Under the pieces are notes generated by a model. The model was not told the origin of the DNA. It did no database searches and was given only the letters and a program-made list of their open reading frames with translations. The translations under genes were made by a program, and so were the position numbers. Of a stretch of DNA of 64,000 nucleotides, positions 25,403 through 33,907 are shown one piece after another (position 1 is the first letter of the stretch; each line of letters opens with the position of its first letter). Origin of the DNA: Salinibacterium sp. NK8237 (GTDB lineage Bacteria > Actinomycetota > Actinomycetes > Actinomycetales > Microbacteriaceae); assembly GCF_015864955.1 (NCBI RefSeq), contig NZ_JADYWE010000003.1:1-64000 (forward strand), written 5' to 3'.

Positions 25403-26839
25403 ATGGATTTCTATGAGACCACTCCCAGACACGACCTCACCTACTCGGACGTGTTTCTGGTTCCCAGCCACTCTTCCGTGGGGAGTCGGATGGCGGTATC
25501 GCTGTCGCCAGGGGACGGGACGCCCGCGACCATTCCTCTCGTGGCATCCAACATGAACTCCGTGACTGGCCCTCGACTCGCTGCAAGTTTGGCGCGCCGA
25601 GGTGGACTCGGCGTGCTCCCGCAAGATCTCAGCGATGACGACATGGCTGAGGCTCTCGCGTGGGTTCGAAACCAACCCATCGATCTCGACTCTGCAGTGT
25701 TCTTGAGTCCGCGCGACACTGTTGAGAAAGCGCTGTTGCTTGTGCCTCCGCTGCCCGGCCACGGGGTTGTACTCCAGAACGATGGCGAACTCGTCGGTGT
25801 GGTGGATGCCGAACGACTGGCTACCGCGATGCCCGGTGCCGAATTGGGTGACATCGCGCGGACTATCACGCACTCCATCGACCGCTCGGAGTTTGACAGC
25901 CCCCGCGAACTCTTCGACCTTCTTGTGGAGCGAGAACTCAACTTCGTACCCGTCGTGGTTGGCGACACAGTAATAGGAACGACAAGTATGAAGAGCTCGC
26001 TTCGCTCTACGCTCTACCTGCCAGCGCTCGACAGCGATGGCGCGCTCGCGGTTGCCGCCGCTCTCGGAATCAACGGTGATGTCGGAGCCCGCGCACGGGC
26101 GCTCGTCGCCGCCGGGGCGTGCGCCCTCGTTCTCGACACCGCGCACGGACACCAAGAAGGCATGGTGCGGGCGATCGAAACGGTCGCCGCCCTCGACCTC
26201 GGCGTACCGCTGGTTGCTGGCAACGTGGTGACGAGCGCCGCCGTGCGTGACCTTGTTGGAGCAGGAGCAACCATCATCAAGGTCGGCGTCGGGCCGGGCG
26301 CCATGTGCACCACGCGCATGATGACCGCGGTGGGTCGTCCGCAGTTTTCCGCGGTGCTAGAGACGGCGGCAACCGCGCGCGAACTCGGCGCCCACGTGTG
26401 GGCTGATGGAGGGGTGCGCTATCCGCGCGACGTCGCGCTCGCGCTCGCCGCTGGTGCAGCATCCGTCATGATCGGTTCGTGGTTTGCCGGCACGATCGAA
26501 GCCCCGGGCGAATTGCGCCACGACGACGCCGGCGCGTTGTACAAAACAAGTTGGGGGATGGCGTCGACGAAGGCAGTGAGGGCTCGCTTTGGTGGCCTCG
26601 ATGCTTACGATCTCGCCCGAAAAGAACTCTTTGCTGAGGGCATTTCTGGTTCCAAGATTTATCTTGATCCTGCTCGGCCGTCCCTCGATGATCTCGTCGA
26701 TATGATCACGTCGGGGGTGCGTAGCTCGTGCACTTATGCCGGAGCCGCTACCTTGACGGAGTTTCGTGAGCGGGCGCTGGTCGGCATCCAGTCAGCTGCC
26801 GGCTATGAAGAGGGAAAAGCGCTGCCGGTGAGCTGGTAG
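25403..26839 (+). CDS. guaB1: GuaB1-family IMP dehydrogenase-related protein (probable GMP reductase)
   Basis: A 478-residue TIM-barrel enzyme with an inserted CBS pair (about residues 95-210). Barrel motifs are DVFLVPSHSSVGSRM at the start, VLDTAHGHQEGM, IIKVGVGPGAMCTTRMMTAVGRPQF with the catalytic Cys, WADGGVRYPRDVALALAAGA and late KTSWGMASTKAV. This is the GuaB1 branch; the mycobacterial member was shown to be a GMP reductase (GMP to IMP, purine salvage) rather than an IMP dehydrogenase. ATG 25403 gives the family N-terminus; an earlier GTG (25382) adds only 7 residues. The 180-base gap before it holds the promoters for this gene and kgd; I see no certain hexamers. Confidence 0.93.
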   Translation: MDFYETTPRHDLTYSDVFLVPSHSSVGSRMAVSLSPGDGTPATIPLVASNMNSVTGPRLAASLARRGGLGVLPQDLSDDDMAEALAWVRNQPIDLDSAVFLSPRDTVEKALLLVPPLPGHGVVLQNDGELVGVVDAERLATAMPGAELGDIARTITHSIDRSEFDSPRELFDLLVERELNFVPVVVGDTVIGTTSMKSSLRSTLYLPALDSDGALAVAAALGINGDVGARARALVAAGACALVLDTAHGHQEGMVRAIETVAALDLGVPLVAGNVVTSAAVRDLVGAGATIIKVGVGPGAMCTTRMMTAVGRPQFSAVLETAATARELGAHVWADGGVRYPRDVALALAAGAASVMIGSWFAGTIEAPGELRHDDAGALYKTSWGMASTKAVRARFGGLDAYDLARKELFAEGISGSKIYLDPARPSLDDLVDMITSGVRSSCTYAGAATLTEFRERALVGIQSAAGYEEGKALPVSW

Positions 26840-26868
26840 TAGATCGGTCGTTCCTAAGGAATCTGTCC

Positions 26869-26874
26869 TATAAT
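26869..26874 (+). promoter_or_regulatory. -10 hexamer for the CNNM operon
   Basis: A perfect TATAAT at 26869-26874, 115 bases before the first CNNM gene. No good -35 is seen 16-18 bases upstream. It would give a transcript starting near 26881 with a leader of ~108 bases. Confidence 0.6.
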
Positions 26875-26880
26875 TGGGGC

Positions 26881-26988
26881 CATAATGGACGACCCTCCCT
26901 CTAGTTGTCGCCGGAGCCATGCTCCGTGCGACCATCACCTCTATTTCGCCCGTTCTCTACCTACCTCCGCGGCTGGAGGTGAATTGTC
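26881..26988 (+). promoter_or_regulatory. Structured 5' leader with ribosome-binding site in a hairpin
   Basis: Two strong helices are visible. The first is GTCGC-CGGAGC / GCTCCG-T-GCGAC (26907-26932), 11 bp with one bulge and a CAT loop. The second is ACCTCC-GCGGCT-GGAGGT (26963-26980), where GGAGGT is the Shine-Dalgarno sequence of the CNNM gene (8 bases from ATG 26989). A leader that hides the ribosome-binding site before a metal-transport-type gene suggests metal-ion or protein-controlled translation. It does not match the M-box or yybP-ykoY consensus as I know them. Confidence 0.55.
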
Positions 26989-28311
26989 ATGAATGAATGG
27001 CTTCTCCTCGCCGCTGGCATAGTGCTGACTGTTGGCACTGGCTTCTTCGTCGCCTCTGAATTTGCTCTCGTCAATCTCGATCGTTCCGATCTAGAGTCCC
27101 GGCAAGAGCGTGGCGAAAAGCGACTCGCCCCCATCATCGCGGCGCTTAAGCACACCTCTACACACCTGTCGAGCGCTCAACTGGGCATCACGCTCACTAC
27201 GCTGCTCGCGGGTTATACGCTCGAACCGGCGTTCAGTATTTGGCTCTCGATCCCACTGGGCACTGTGCTGCCCGAGGGTGTCGTGGTCGTGATTGCTAGC
27301 GTGCTCGCGATCACCTTTGCCACGCTGCTCTCGATGATTGTTGGTGAGCTGGTTCCCAAGAACTTCGCTCTTGCACTGCCGCGGGCAACCGCCAAGTTTG
27401 TTGTGCCCTTTCAGATTTTGTTCACTACCGTGTTCAAGCCTGCGGTCAGCCTGCTAAACAACACGGCAAACGCGATTCTTCGTTCCGTGGGAATCGAGCC
27501 GAAAGAGGAGCTTTCTGGCGCGCGCACGGCAGAAGAACTGACATCCCTAGTGCGTCGTTCGGCTAGCCAAGGCAGCTTGGAAGCTGATACTGCCACTCTG
27601 CTGGCGCGCACTCTCGCCTTCGCCGATCACACGGCGCAAGATGTGATGACACCGCGCCCGCGGGTAGACAGCATCGACCGCACCGACAGCGCGCAGGACG
27701 TCATTGATCTTGCCAAGCGCACCGGCTTCTCTCGCTTCCCCGTCATTGACGACAGCATCGACGATGTCGTGGGCTTCGTGCACATCAAACAGGCGGTTGC
27801 TGTGCCACACAAGAAACGTGCCGACGTGCCCGTCTCCGCGCTGCAGACCGAAGCGCTTCGAGTGCCCGAAACGATGCGACTGGATTCCCTGCTCTCCGAA
27901 CTTCGTGGACGTGGTTACCAGATGGCCGTTGTCGTTGACGAATACGGCGGAACAGCCGGAGTCGCCACCCTCGAAGACCTCGTGGAAGAGCTCGTGGGCG
28001 AAGTATCTGATGAACACGACCGTTCGAAAGCCGATGTGGTGCGTTCTCGTGACTGGTTCACTTTTCCCGCAATTCTGCGCCCCGATGAGCTTCTCGAGCG
28101 CACGGGCGTTGAGGTTCCCGAAGAAGGGCCCTACGAAACGGTTGCTGGCTGGCTCATGAGCGAACTCGGTCGTGTGCCGCGCACCGGCGATACCATTTCT
28201 GCCGCCGGCGGAGTGTTCCGCATTGAACGACTGGAAGGCCGCCGCATCGACCGCGTGAGGTTCACCCCTGATCCCATTGACGCGACAAGCGAAGCTGAGG
28301 TGGTGCGCTAA
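26989..28311 (+). CDS. CNNM/CorC-family membrane protein (hemolysin-like), first of pair
   Basis: A 440-residue protein: DUF21/CNNM membrane domain with four hydrophobic segments (about 1-190) including [21 protein letters not shown] and [14 protein letters not shown], a CBS pair (about 215-345: [39 protein letters not shown]), and a C-terminal CorC/HlyC domain (about 355-430). Members are linked to Mg2+/Co2+ efflux or Mg2+ homeostasis; the hemolysin label is historical. Overlaps the second copy by one base of its stop codon (TAATG). Confidence 0.93.
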   Translation: MNEWLLLAAGIVLTVGTGFFVASEFALVNLDRSDLESRQERGEKRLAPIIAALKHTSTHLSSAQLGITLTTLLAGYTLEPAFSIWLSIPLGTVLPEGVVVVIASVLAITFATLLSMIVGELVPKNFALALPRATAKFVVPFQILFTTVFKPAVSLLNNTANAILRSVGIEPKEELSGARTAEELTSLVRRSASQGSLEADTATLLARTLAFADHTAQDVMTPRPRVDSIDRTDSAQDVIDLAKRTGFSRFPVIDDSIDDVVGFVHIKQAVAVPHKKRADVPVSALQTEALRVPETMRLDSLLSELRGRGYQMAVVVDEYGGTAGVATLEDLVEELVGEVSDEHDRSKADVVRSRDWFTFPAILRPDELLERTGVEVPEEGPYETVAGWLMSELGRVPRTGDTISAAGGVFRIERLEGRRIDRVRFTPDPIDATSEAEVVR

Positions 28312-29345
28312 TGGACGTCTGGGGAATTGTCTGGCTATTCATCCTGCTGGTCATCAACGCTTTCTTCGTGGGGGCAGAGTTTGCCGTCATCTCGGCGCGA
28401 CGCTCACAGATTGAACCCCTCGCGGCATCCGGTTCACGCTCGGCAAAGACTGCGCTGTGGGCGATGGAACACGCGACACTGATGCTCGCAGCCTGCCAAC
28501 TCGGAATCACCGTCTGCTCACTGCTGATACTGAACGTGTCAGAACCTGCCATCCACCACTTGCTCGAAGTGCCGCTTGCTCTGACCGGCCTTAGCGAACA
28601 ACTGATCAGCACGATTGCGTTCATTCTCGCGCTGATCATTGTGTCGTTCCTGCACGTTGTGCTTGGCGAGATGGTGCCGAAGAACCTGTCGTTCTCGATT
28701 CCCGATCGCGCGGTGCTCATTTTGGCGCCGCCGCTCGTGTTCATTGCGACAGTCTTCCGCCCGATCATCGTTGCCCTCAACGCGACGGCGAACGGCATCC
28801 TGCGACTCTTCAATGTCGTGCCCAAGAACGAAGCGAACAGTGTTTTCACGCTCGATGAAGTCGCCACGATTGTGGCGCAGTCGAAGCGAGAAGGCGTGCT
28901 GACAGATGCCGGTGGCACCCTCACTGGTGCGTTCGAGTTCACCTCCAAAAAGGTTCGGGATGTTGCAATCCCGATGTCGGGGCTCGTTACGTTGCCCGAG
29001 GATGCCGCTCCTGCCGATCTCGAAAGGGCGGTCGCTCAGCGCGGCTTCTCGCGCTACATTCTGCTGAACGATGCGGGGGAGCCAACGGGGTACCTGCATC
29101 TGAAGGACGTCATCGATCTTGATGAGAGCGAATTCTCGGAGCCAGTGCCGCCCAAGCGTATTCGTCAGCTCATCTCGATGTACTGCGAGACCGACATCGA
29201 GGACGCGCTAGCTACCATGCGTCGTTCAGGTGTGCACGTTGCTCGCAGCTTCGATGCGACCGGCGAGACAACCGGTGTGCTGTTCCTCGAAGACATCATC
29301 GAAGTGCTCGTTGGCGAAGTGCAAGACGCCACCCGGCGTCGCTAA
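28311..29345 (+). CDS. CNNM-family membrane protein, second of pair, no CorC domain
   Basis: A 344-residue paralogue of the preceding protein: CNNM domain with AEFAVISARRSQIEPLAASG and VVLGEMVPKNLSFS, and a CBS pair ending in TGVLFLEDIIEVLVGEV. It stops after the CBS domains, lacking the ~90-residue CorC_HlyC tail of the first copy. Tandem full-length/short CNNM pairs are common in actinobacteria and may form a heterodimer (inference). Start overlaps the upstream stop. Confidence 0.92.
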   Translation: MDVWGIVWLFILLVINAFFVGAEFAVISARRSQIEPLAASGSRSAKTALWAMEHATLMLAACQLGITVCSLLILNVSEPAIHHLLEVPLALTGLSEQLISTIAFILALIIVSFLHVVLGEMVPKNLSFSIPDRAVLILAPPLVFIATVFRPIIVALNATANGILRLFNVVPKNEANSVFTLDEVATIVAQSKREGVLTDAGGTLTGAFEFTSKKVRDVAIPMSGLVTLPEDAAPADLERAVAQRGFSRYILLNDAGEPTGYLHLKDVIDLDESEFSEPVPPKRIRQLISMYCETDIEDALATMRRSGVHVARSFDATGETTGVLFLEDIIEVLVGEVQDATRRR

Positions 29346-29372
29346 CAGCGTTCTCAACTATCGTTGACATCT

Positions 29373-30227
29373 ATGGAGACTGAGCCGATGTGGGGTGCTG
29401 CTGAGGCAGCACGTCACATCGCTCTGCCCAAAGACTCTGACGACAAGTACAGCCGTGGGGTGCTTGGGGTGATCACCGGATCGGCGCAGTATCCGGGCGC
29501 CGCCGTGATCGGCGTCGAAGCTGCTGCGCGAACCGGCCTGGGAATGATCCGCTACCTCGGTGCTCAGCGTGCCGAAAACCTGATCCTGCAACGCCGCCCC
29601 GAAGCTGTCATGGGCGACGGTCGCGTGCAGGCCTGGCTGATTGGCTCGGGCATGGACCATGCCAGTCGTGAGCCAGTTGCCGAAGAACACATCTCGGCGG
29701 CCCTCAACCAAAAGGTGCCCATGGTGCTCGACGGGGGAGCCCTCGACGTGGTGCACCGCGTCAGCACACCGACGGTGATCACCCCTCACTACCGTGAACT
29801 CTCCCGGTTGCTCGGCGAACCCGTCGACGCGATCGCGTCGGCTCCGCGCGACTGGGCGGAATCCGCCGCTAGAACGCTGGGATGCACCGTGCTCCTCAAG
29901 GGCCACACGACGTACGTCTCCGACGGAACCACGACAGTCGCGATTGCCGCGGCGCCGGCCTGGCTGGCTACCGCGGGCGCCGGAGACGCGCTCGGCGGCA
30001 TCCTCGGGGCGTTGGTCGCGACGCATTCAGACGAGGTTCTTGCTGACCAGACAGCGCTCGTGGGGCTCGCCGCAACGGCGTCGTACATTCACGGTCGCGC
30101 GGCCGAGCTTGCGAGCGGGGGCGGGCCACTCACCATCCTCGACCTGTGTGTCCACGTGCCGCCGGTGGTCGCTGAACTCGCGGCCATCGCTGGCGGCAGC
30201 TCAACCGTTTCCACGCCGGCGTGCTAA
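29373..30227 (+). CDS. nnrD: ADP-dependent NAD(P)H-hydrate dehydratase
   Basis: A 284-residue ribokinase-fold repair enzyme that dehydrates NAD(P)HX using ADP. GVITGSAQYPGAAVIGVEAAARTGLG (early block), the middle VLDGGALD and TPHYRELSRLLG, then VLLKGHTTYV and ATAGAGDALGGILGAL, are the NnrD motifs. Only the dehydratase domain is present, without the NnrE epimerase domain that is often fused. ATG 29373 is preferred to TTG 29364. It overlaps the next gene by 7 bases. Confidence 0.93.
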   Translation: METEPMWGAAEAARHIALPKDSDDKYSRGVLGVITGSAQYPGAAVIGVEAAARTGLGMIRYLGAQRAENLILQRRPEAVMGDGRVQAWLIGSGMDHASREPVAEEHISAALNQKVPMVLDGGALDVVHRVSTPTVITPHYRELSRLLGEPVDAIASAPRDWAESAARTLGCTVLLKGHTTYVSDGTTTVAIAAAPAWLATAGAGDALGGILGALVATHSDEVLADQTALVGLAATASYIHGRAAELASGGGPLTILDLCVHVPPVVAELAAIAGGSSTVSTPAC

Positions 30228-31519
30228 CCCGCAACACGGTCAGTGCCTTCGCGCTTTGGCTGCTCTTTATTGCGGTTCACCTCGTGTTGGGCTTGCTCAA
30301 TCTTCATGGCCCCGGCAATCCCTTTGGTGACGTCACCATCGTGTATGCGGGCTGGGCAGACCAGGCTTACGCGTCGGGCGTTGTAGTGGGCGTCGATATT
30401 CCGTGGGTGTATCCGTTGCTCGCCATCGTTCCGATTCTCGCCTCGGTTACTTTCGGTCTCGGCCACATTGGGTCGACGTGGCTCGCTCTCGTGATGCTCC
30501 TCAACCTCGTCGCGCTCGGCTTTCTAACCCGCTGGGGCCGCTCACGGTCCGGTGTAATTATCGGATGGTGGTGGCTGGCGTTCTTGCTCGCGCTCGGCCC
30601 GATCGCGCTCGGTCGCATCGACGCGGTAACAGTAGCGGTCGCACTCGTCGGGGTGAGGCTCCTCAACAGTCACCCGCGGGTCGCGGGGCTCGTGTTGGCG
30701 TGTGCTACCTGGATCAAGGTGTGGCCTGCCGCGCTGCTGCTCGCTGCGTTCATCACGGTGCGCGATCGTTGGGCCATTGCATTTGCCGCGGCAGGAGCGA
30801 CCGCCACCGTGGTGGTGTTCGCACTGTTGGCTGGGTCTGGGATGAACGTGTTCAGCTTCGTAGGCGAGCAGACGGGCCGCGGCATCCAAATCGAATCTCC
30901 CGTCGCCGGGTTCTGGCTCTGGCAGGTCGTGGCGGGGGTGCCTGACACCTTTATCTACTATGACGCCTCGATCCTCACCTTTCAGGTGACGGGAGCCGGT
31001 ATTGAGTTCGCAGCTGCTGTAATGACGCCCCTGCTCGGAATCGTCATTCTCGCCATCGCCCTTCTGGGGCTACGGGCAGTGCGCGCAGGCTCGTCGACTC
31101 TGGGCGTGCTCGCGACACTGAGCCTCGCCCTCGTCAGCGCGATGATTGTTGTCAACAAGGTTGGCTCTCCACAGTTCGTCGCGTGGCTCGCTGTGCCGAT
31201 CGTGCTCGGCTTGCTCGTTGACCGCATGGAGGGGTCGCTGCGGTTTCGAATACCTGCGGCGCTCGGTCTTGCGATCGCGGCACTCACCCAGCTTGTGTAT
31301 CCGTATTTCTATGACCAGCTTCTGGCCGCAAACCCGATCATGGTTTCTATCCTCACTGTGCGAAACCTGCTTCTCATTGCCTTGTTAGCATCGGCGATCG
31401 TGCATCTCGTGAAGCTAGGCTCGCACTCGCCTGCACGCGCACACGACCTGCTACAGCCGCACTTTTCACCTAAGAACGCCCCACATCTCGAACGCCGCAT
31501 GGCAAAGGAGTCAGAATGA
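30221..31519 (+). CDS. GT87/DUF2029-type membrane glycosyltransferase
   Basis: A 432-residue polytopic membrane protein with about ten hydrophobic segments, the GNPFGDVTIVYAGWADQAYASG first loop carrying an Asp, and the TWIKVWPAALLL motif. This is the architecture of GT-C-fold GT87 enzymes, polyprenyl-phosphate-mannose-dependent mannosyltransferases in actinobacteria. Acceptor and sugar cannot be predicted. GTG start inside the nnrD stop region; its end overlaps the thiamine-binding-protein start, so three unrelated functions share one message. Confidence 0.75.
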   Translation: MLTRNTVSAFALWLLFIAVHLVLGLLNLHGPGNPFGDVTIVYAGWADQAYASGVVVGVDIPWVYPLLAIVPILASVTFGLGHIGSTWLALVMLLNLVALGFLTRWGRSRSGVIIGWWWLAFLLALGPIALGRIDAVTVAVALVGVRLLNSHPRVAGLVLACATWIKVWPAALLLAAFITVRDRWAIAFAAAGATATVVVFALLAGSGMNVFSFVGEQTGRGIQIESPVAGFWLWQVVAGVPDTFIYYDASILTFQVTGAGIEFAAAVMTPLLGIVILAIALLGLRAVRAGSSTLGVLATLSLALVSAMIVVNKVGSPQFVAWLAVPIVLGLLVDRMEGSLRFRIPAALGLAIAALTQLVYPYFYDQLLAANPIMVSILTVRNLLLIALLASAIVHLVKLGSHSPARAHDLLQPHFSPKNAPHLERRMAKESE

Positions 31520-31827
31520 TCGTCGCATTCTCAATCGCACCCAGTGGTGGTTCCGATGGAACCGATTCAGTCCACGATGCCGTCGCGGCCGCAGTGAAAG
31601 TTGTACGCGACTCTGGCTTGCCGAATGAGACCGACTCGATGTTCACCACGATCGAGGGAGACTGGGATGAAGTCTTCGCGGTCGTTAAAGCGGCGACAGA
31701 AGCGGTTGGCCAGTTTGGTTCGCGCGTCTCGCTCGTGCTGAAGGCCGACATCCGCCCGGGGCGTACTGGAGAGATGACCGGCAAGCTCGAGCGTCTCGAA
31801 GAAGCAATTCTGCGTGCGGATAGCTAA
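31516..31827 (+). CDS. MTH1187/YkoF-type thiamine-binding protein
   Basis: A 103-residue protein of the MTH1187 family: VAFSIAPSGG at the N-terminus, SVHDAVAAAVKVVRDSGLP and a final KADIRPGRTGEMTGKLERLE. The fold is ferredoxin-like and the family binds thiamine or related compounds. ATG 31516 overlaps the upstream stop (ATGA) and has AAAGGAG at 5 bases. A strong terminator follows. Confidence 0.87.
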   Translation: MIVAFSIAPSGGSDGTDSVHDAVAAAVKVVRDSGLPNETDSMFTTIEGDWDEVFAVVKAATEAVGQFGSRVSLVLKADIRPGRTGEMTGKLERLEEAILRADS

Positions 31828-31870
31828 CTATCACCGACGTGCCGTTGTCTGACGGCGCCCGTTCTTAACG

Positions 31871-31917
31871 AACAAACCGCACTGGATCCGCGTGAAGCGG
31901 AGTCAGTGCGGTTTGTT
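31871..31917. terminator. Bidirectional terminator
   Basis: A 14-bp perfect stem (AACAAACCGCACTG at 31871-31884 with 31904-31917) capped by an inner TCCGC/GCGGA helix. T-rich sequence on the 3' side (GTTTGTTATT) and A-rich on the 5' side let it serve both the plus-strand operon and the minus-strand response-regulator gene. Confidence 0.92.
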
Positions 31918-31943
31918 ATTGCGGCCGGAATGCGCCGTAGAGC

Positions 31944-32615
31944 TTAGAGGTGGTGCATCGTGTCGGTCTCGATGAGGATGCCATCCTCGAGAGCGCGCTT
32001 ACGCAGCGCTACCTTGGTGCCGACATCGAATCCGGCAACACGGTACTTTTCGCGAATGCGCTTGAGGTAGCTCTTGGCGGTCTCTTCAGAAATGCTGAGT
32101 TGGTAGGCGACCGATTTCACGGGCTCACCGCCGCCATAGAGCGCCATGACGCGACGCTCTTGAGCGCTGAGCTTGGGGGCGCCACCGATCTCATCGGCAT
32201 TGATCGCGAGGTCGAGTTCGGCTGAAATGAACGACTCACCCTTGGCAGCCGCGCGAATTGCTTCCACAATCATTTCGGCGTCTTCGCTCTTAACGAGGTA
32301 GCCGAGGGCGCCAGCGGCGAGAGCTTCGCGAACCACGTTGGGTTCGGAGTAGGTGCTCATGAGAACGACGCGAACGTTCATCGACTTGAGGGTGTTGATC
32401 TTCAGCGAAACCGGGATGTTGTCTTTGAGGTCGAGGTCGAGCAGCACAACGTCGACGGGGAACTCAGGATGGATCGTGAGCTCGGGCCACGTCGGCACGG
32501 CAACAACCATGTCGATGTCGGCTGCGGCCTGGCGAATCCACTCGGTGAGTGCACCGAGCAACATTCGGTGGTCGTCAACGATAGCGAGCCGGATGCGCGT
32601 TGTTGGTTCAGTCAC
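31944..32615 (-). CDS. NarL/LuxR-family response regulator
   Basis: A 223-residue response regulator. Receiver domain: acid pair D14-D15 (IVDDHRM), probable phospho-acceptor D60 (VVLLDLDL), MST switch and GYLVKSED lysine. Output: LuxR-type helix-turn-helix (LSAQERRVMALYGGGEPVKSVAYQLSISEETAKSYLKRI). It is the last gene of a three-gene operon with a sensor kinase and a degenerate sensor. Targets unknown. Confidence 0.93.
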   Translation of the reverse strand: MTEPTTRIRLAIVDDHRMLLGALTEWIRQAAADIDMVVAVPTWPELTIHPEFPVDVVLLDLDLKDNIPVSLKINTLKSMNVRVVLMSTYSEPNVVREALAAGALGYLVKSEDAEMIVEAIRAAAKGESFISAELDLAINADEIGGAPKLSAQERRVMALYGGGEPVKSVAYQLSISEETAKSYLKRIREKYRVAGFDVGTKVALRKRALEDGILIETDTMHHL

Positions 32616-32653
32616 GATTAAGTCCTCTGGTCGATCGTCTTATCTTACGAAAA

Positions 32654-33907
32654 TTATTGGTCAGCGGGGTTTTCGACTAAGCATTCAATGTCGAGGCGCA
32701 CGCTGGAGTTCTCTATGGAATCGGCATACGTTCCGACCTTCGCGACCGCTTCCCAGGTGGAAGCGTCGACACGATTTCGTGCCACTCCGGTCGAGGTGAT
32801 TGAGATTCCGACTGCCACTTTGTCTTCGAAACCAGGCGCCAAAACGGTAGTTGATGGCGCGATTGTGATGTGGACGGAGTTTTTGGCCCCGCGTTTGGTG
32901 GTGTCAGTCACAAAGAGCCACGCAGTCGAGAGCAAGCCGTCTCGCTGGGTGGGGTCGAGCAAACCGGCAAGGCTTCCCTTGTCGGTAAGGGTTACCGATT
33001 TGCCGAGCAGGTCTGACTCGGTGATCGCGTGATAGAGCCAGGTCTCGCGGCGGCCTTCAATGAGGTGCAGTCGCAATTCGGTGGCGAGGGATGCCGCCGT
33101 CGAGGCAATTTTGGGTTGCAACGGTAGCTTGGTCGACCCGTTTGCCACGGAGTCGAGCAGCTTTTCGGCGGCGAGGTCGAGGCGGGCAAGTTCTTCGGAT
33201 GCCATCATGCCGACAGCAAAACGTGGTGCAGTCAGGGTGCTTTGAACGAGCACGCGGTCGAGCTCGACCTGCACGAGTTGGCGGAAATTGACGATGAGGG
33301 AAAGGCCGATCACGGTGGGGAGAACGGCGAAAGCCACAGTCGTGATCTGTGGAGCAATGTTGTCGTCAGTCAGCGGCACATTCACCACGATGGCGGCGGT
33401 TAAGCCTGCTCCGATCGCAGAGATAGCGATGATGATGTCTGCGCTGGGGCGAACCGTCAGCACCAGCAGCAGTGCCATTCCGGCTGCCACAGCGGAGGTG
33501 GCGTGGCCGCCGATGTCGTGAAGATCCCAGATGGCAAAGATGTCGAGCGCCATGACCGCGGCGAGGCCGACAAGAAAGAGCACAAACATCCAGAGCGGAA
33601 GTTGGCCGCTGGTGAGTTGAACCACCGCGATGGTGCCGACGATAATAACTATCAGGAGGCCCCACGCGATAGCTGCCGCGATCGGGTTGGGGTAGATGTC
33701 CCATTGGATCACGAGCCAGACCAGACCATAGATGGCGCGAAGGCTCACGAGAATGGCCGCTCCGACGCCGACGAAGCCGGTGCCGAGGCCAATGAGTCGG
33801 GGAGTGTCGTCGCCGGCCAGGCGCCGAACGGTTGCGCTCTTGGCGTGGCGTGGTTTGCCGCCGACGATGACGCCGAGAGTGTTTTCTTCGGGGGGTGCGT
33901 AGGTCAT
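32654..33907 (-). CDS. Membrane protein resembling a degenerate sensor kinase
   Basis: A 417-residue protein with about six membrane helices in residues 40-215 (VGVGAAILVSLRAIYGLVWL onward) and a ~200-residue cytoplasmic part. That part starts like a kinase dimerisation helix (SEELARLDLAAEKLLDSVA) and ends with a beta-rich segment, but I find no HDxxx phospho-histidine, N-box or DxGxG motif. It is encoded between a true kinase (ATGA overlap) and the response regulator, so a signal-receiving accessory subunit or pseudokinase is the best guess. No enzymatic function should be assigned. Confidence 0.7.
   Translation of the reverse strand: MTYAPPEENTLGVIVGGKPRHAKSATVRRLAGDDTPRLIGLGTGFVGVGAAILVSLRAIYGLVWLVIQWDIYPNPIAAAIAWGLLIVIIVGTIAVVQLTSGQLPLWMFVLFLVGLAAVMALDIFAIWDLHDIGGHATSAVAAGMALLLVLTVRPSADIIIAISAIGAGLTAAIVVNVPLTDDNIAPQITTVAFAVLPTVIGLSLIVNFRQLVQVELDRVLVQSTLTAPRFAVGMMASEELARLDLAAEKLLDSVANGSTKLPLQPKIASTAASLATELRLHLIEGRRETWLYHAITESDLLGKSVTLTDKGSLAGLLDPTQRDGLLSTAWLFVTDTTKRGAKNSVHITIAPSTTVLAPGFEDKVAVGISITSTGVARNRVDASTWEAVAKVGTYADSIENSSVRLDIECLVENPADQ

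Noticed and set aside
26881..26988. M-box or yybP-ykoY riboswitch before the CNNM genes
   Set aside because: The conserved core words of both classes as I know them are absent; kept as an unclassified leader.
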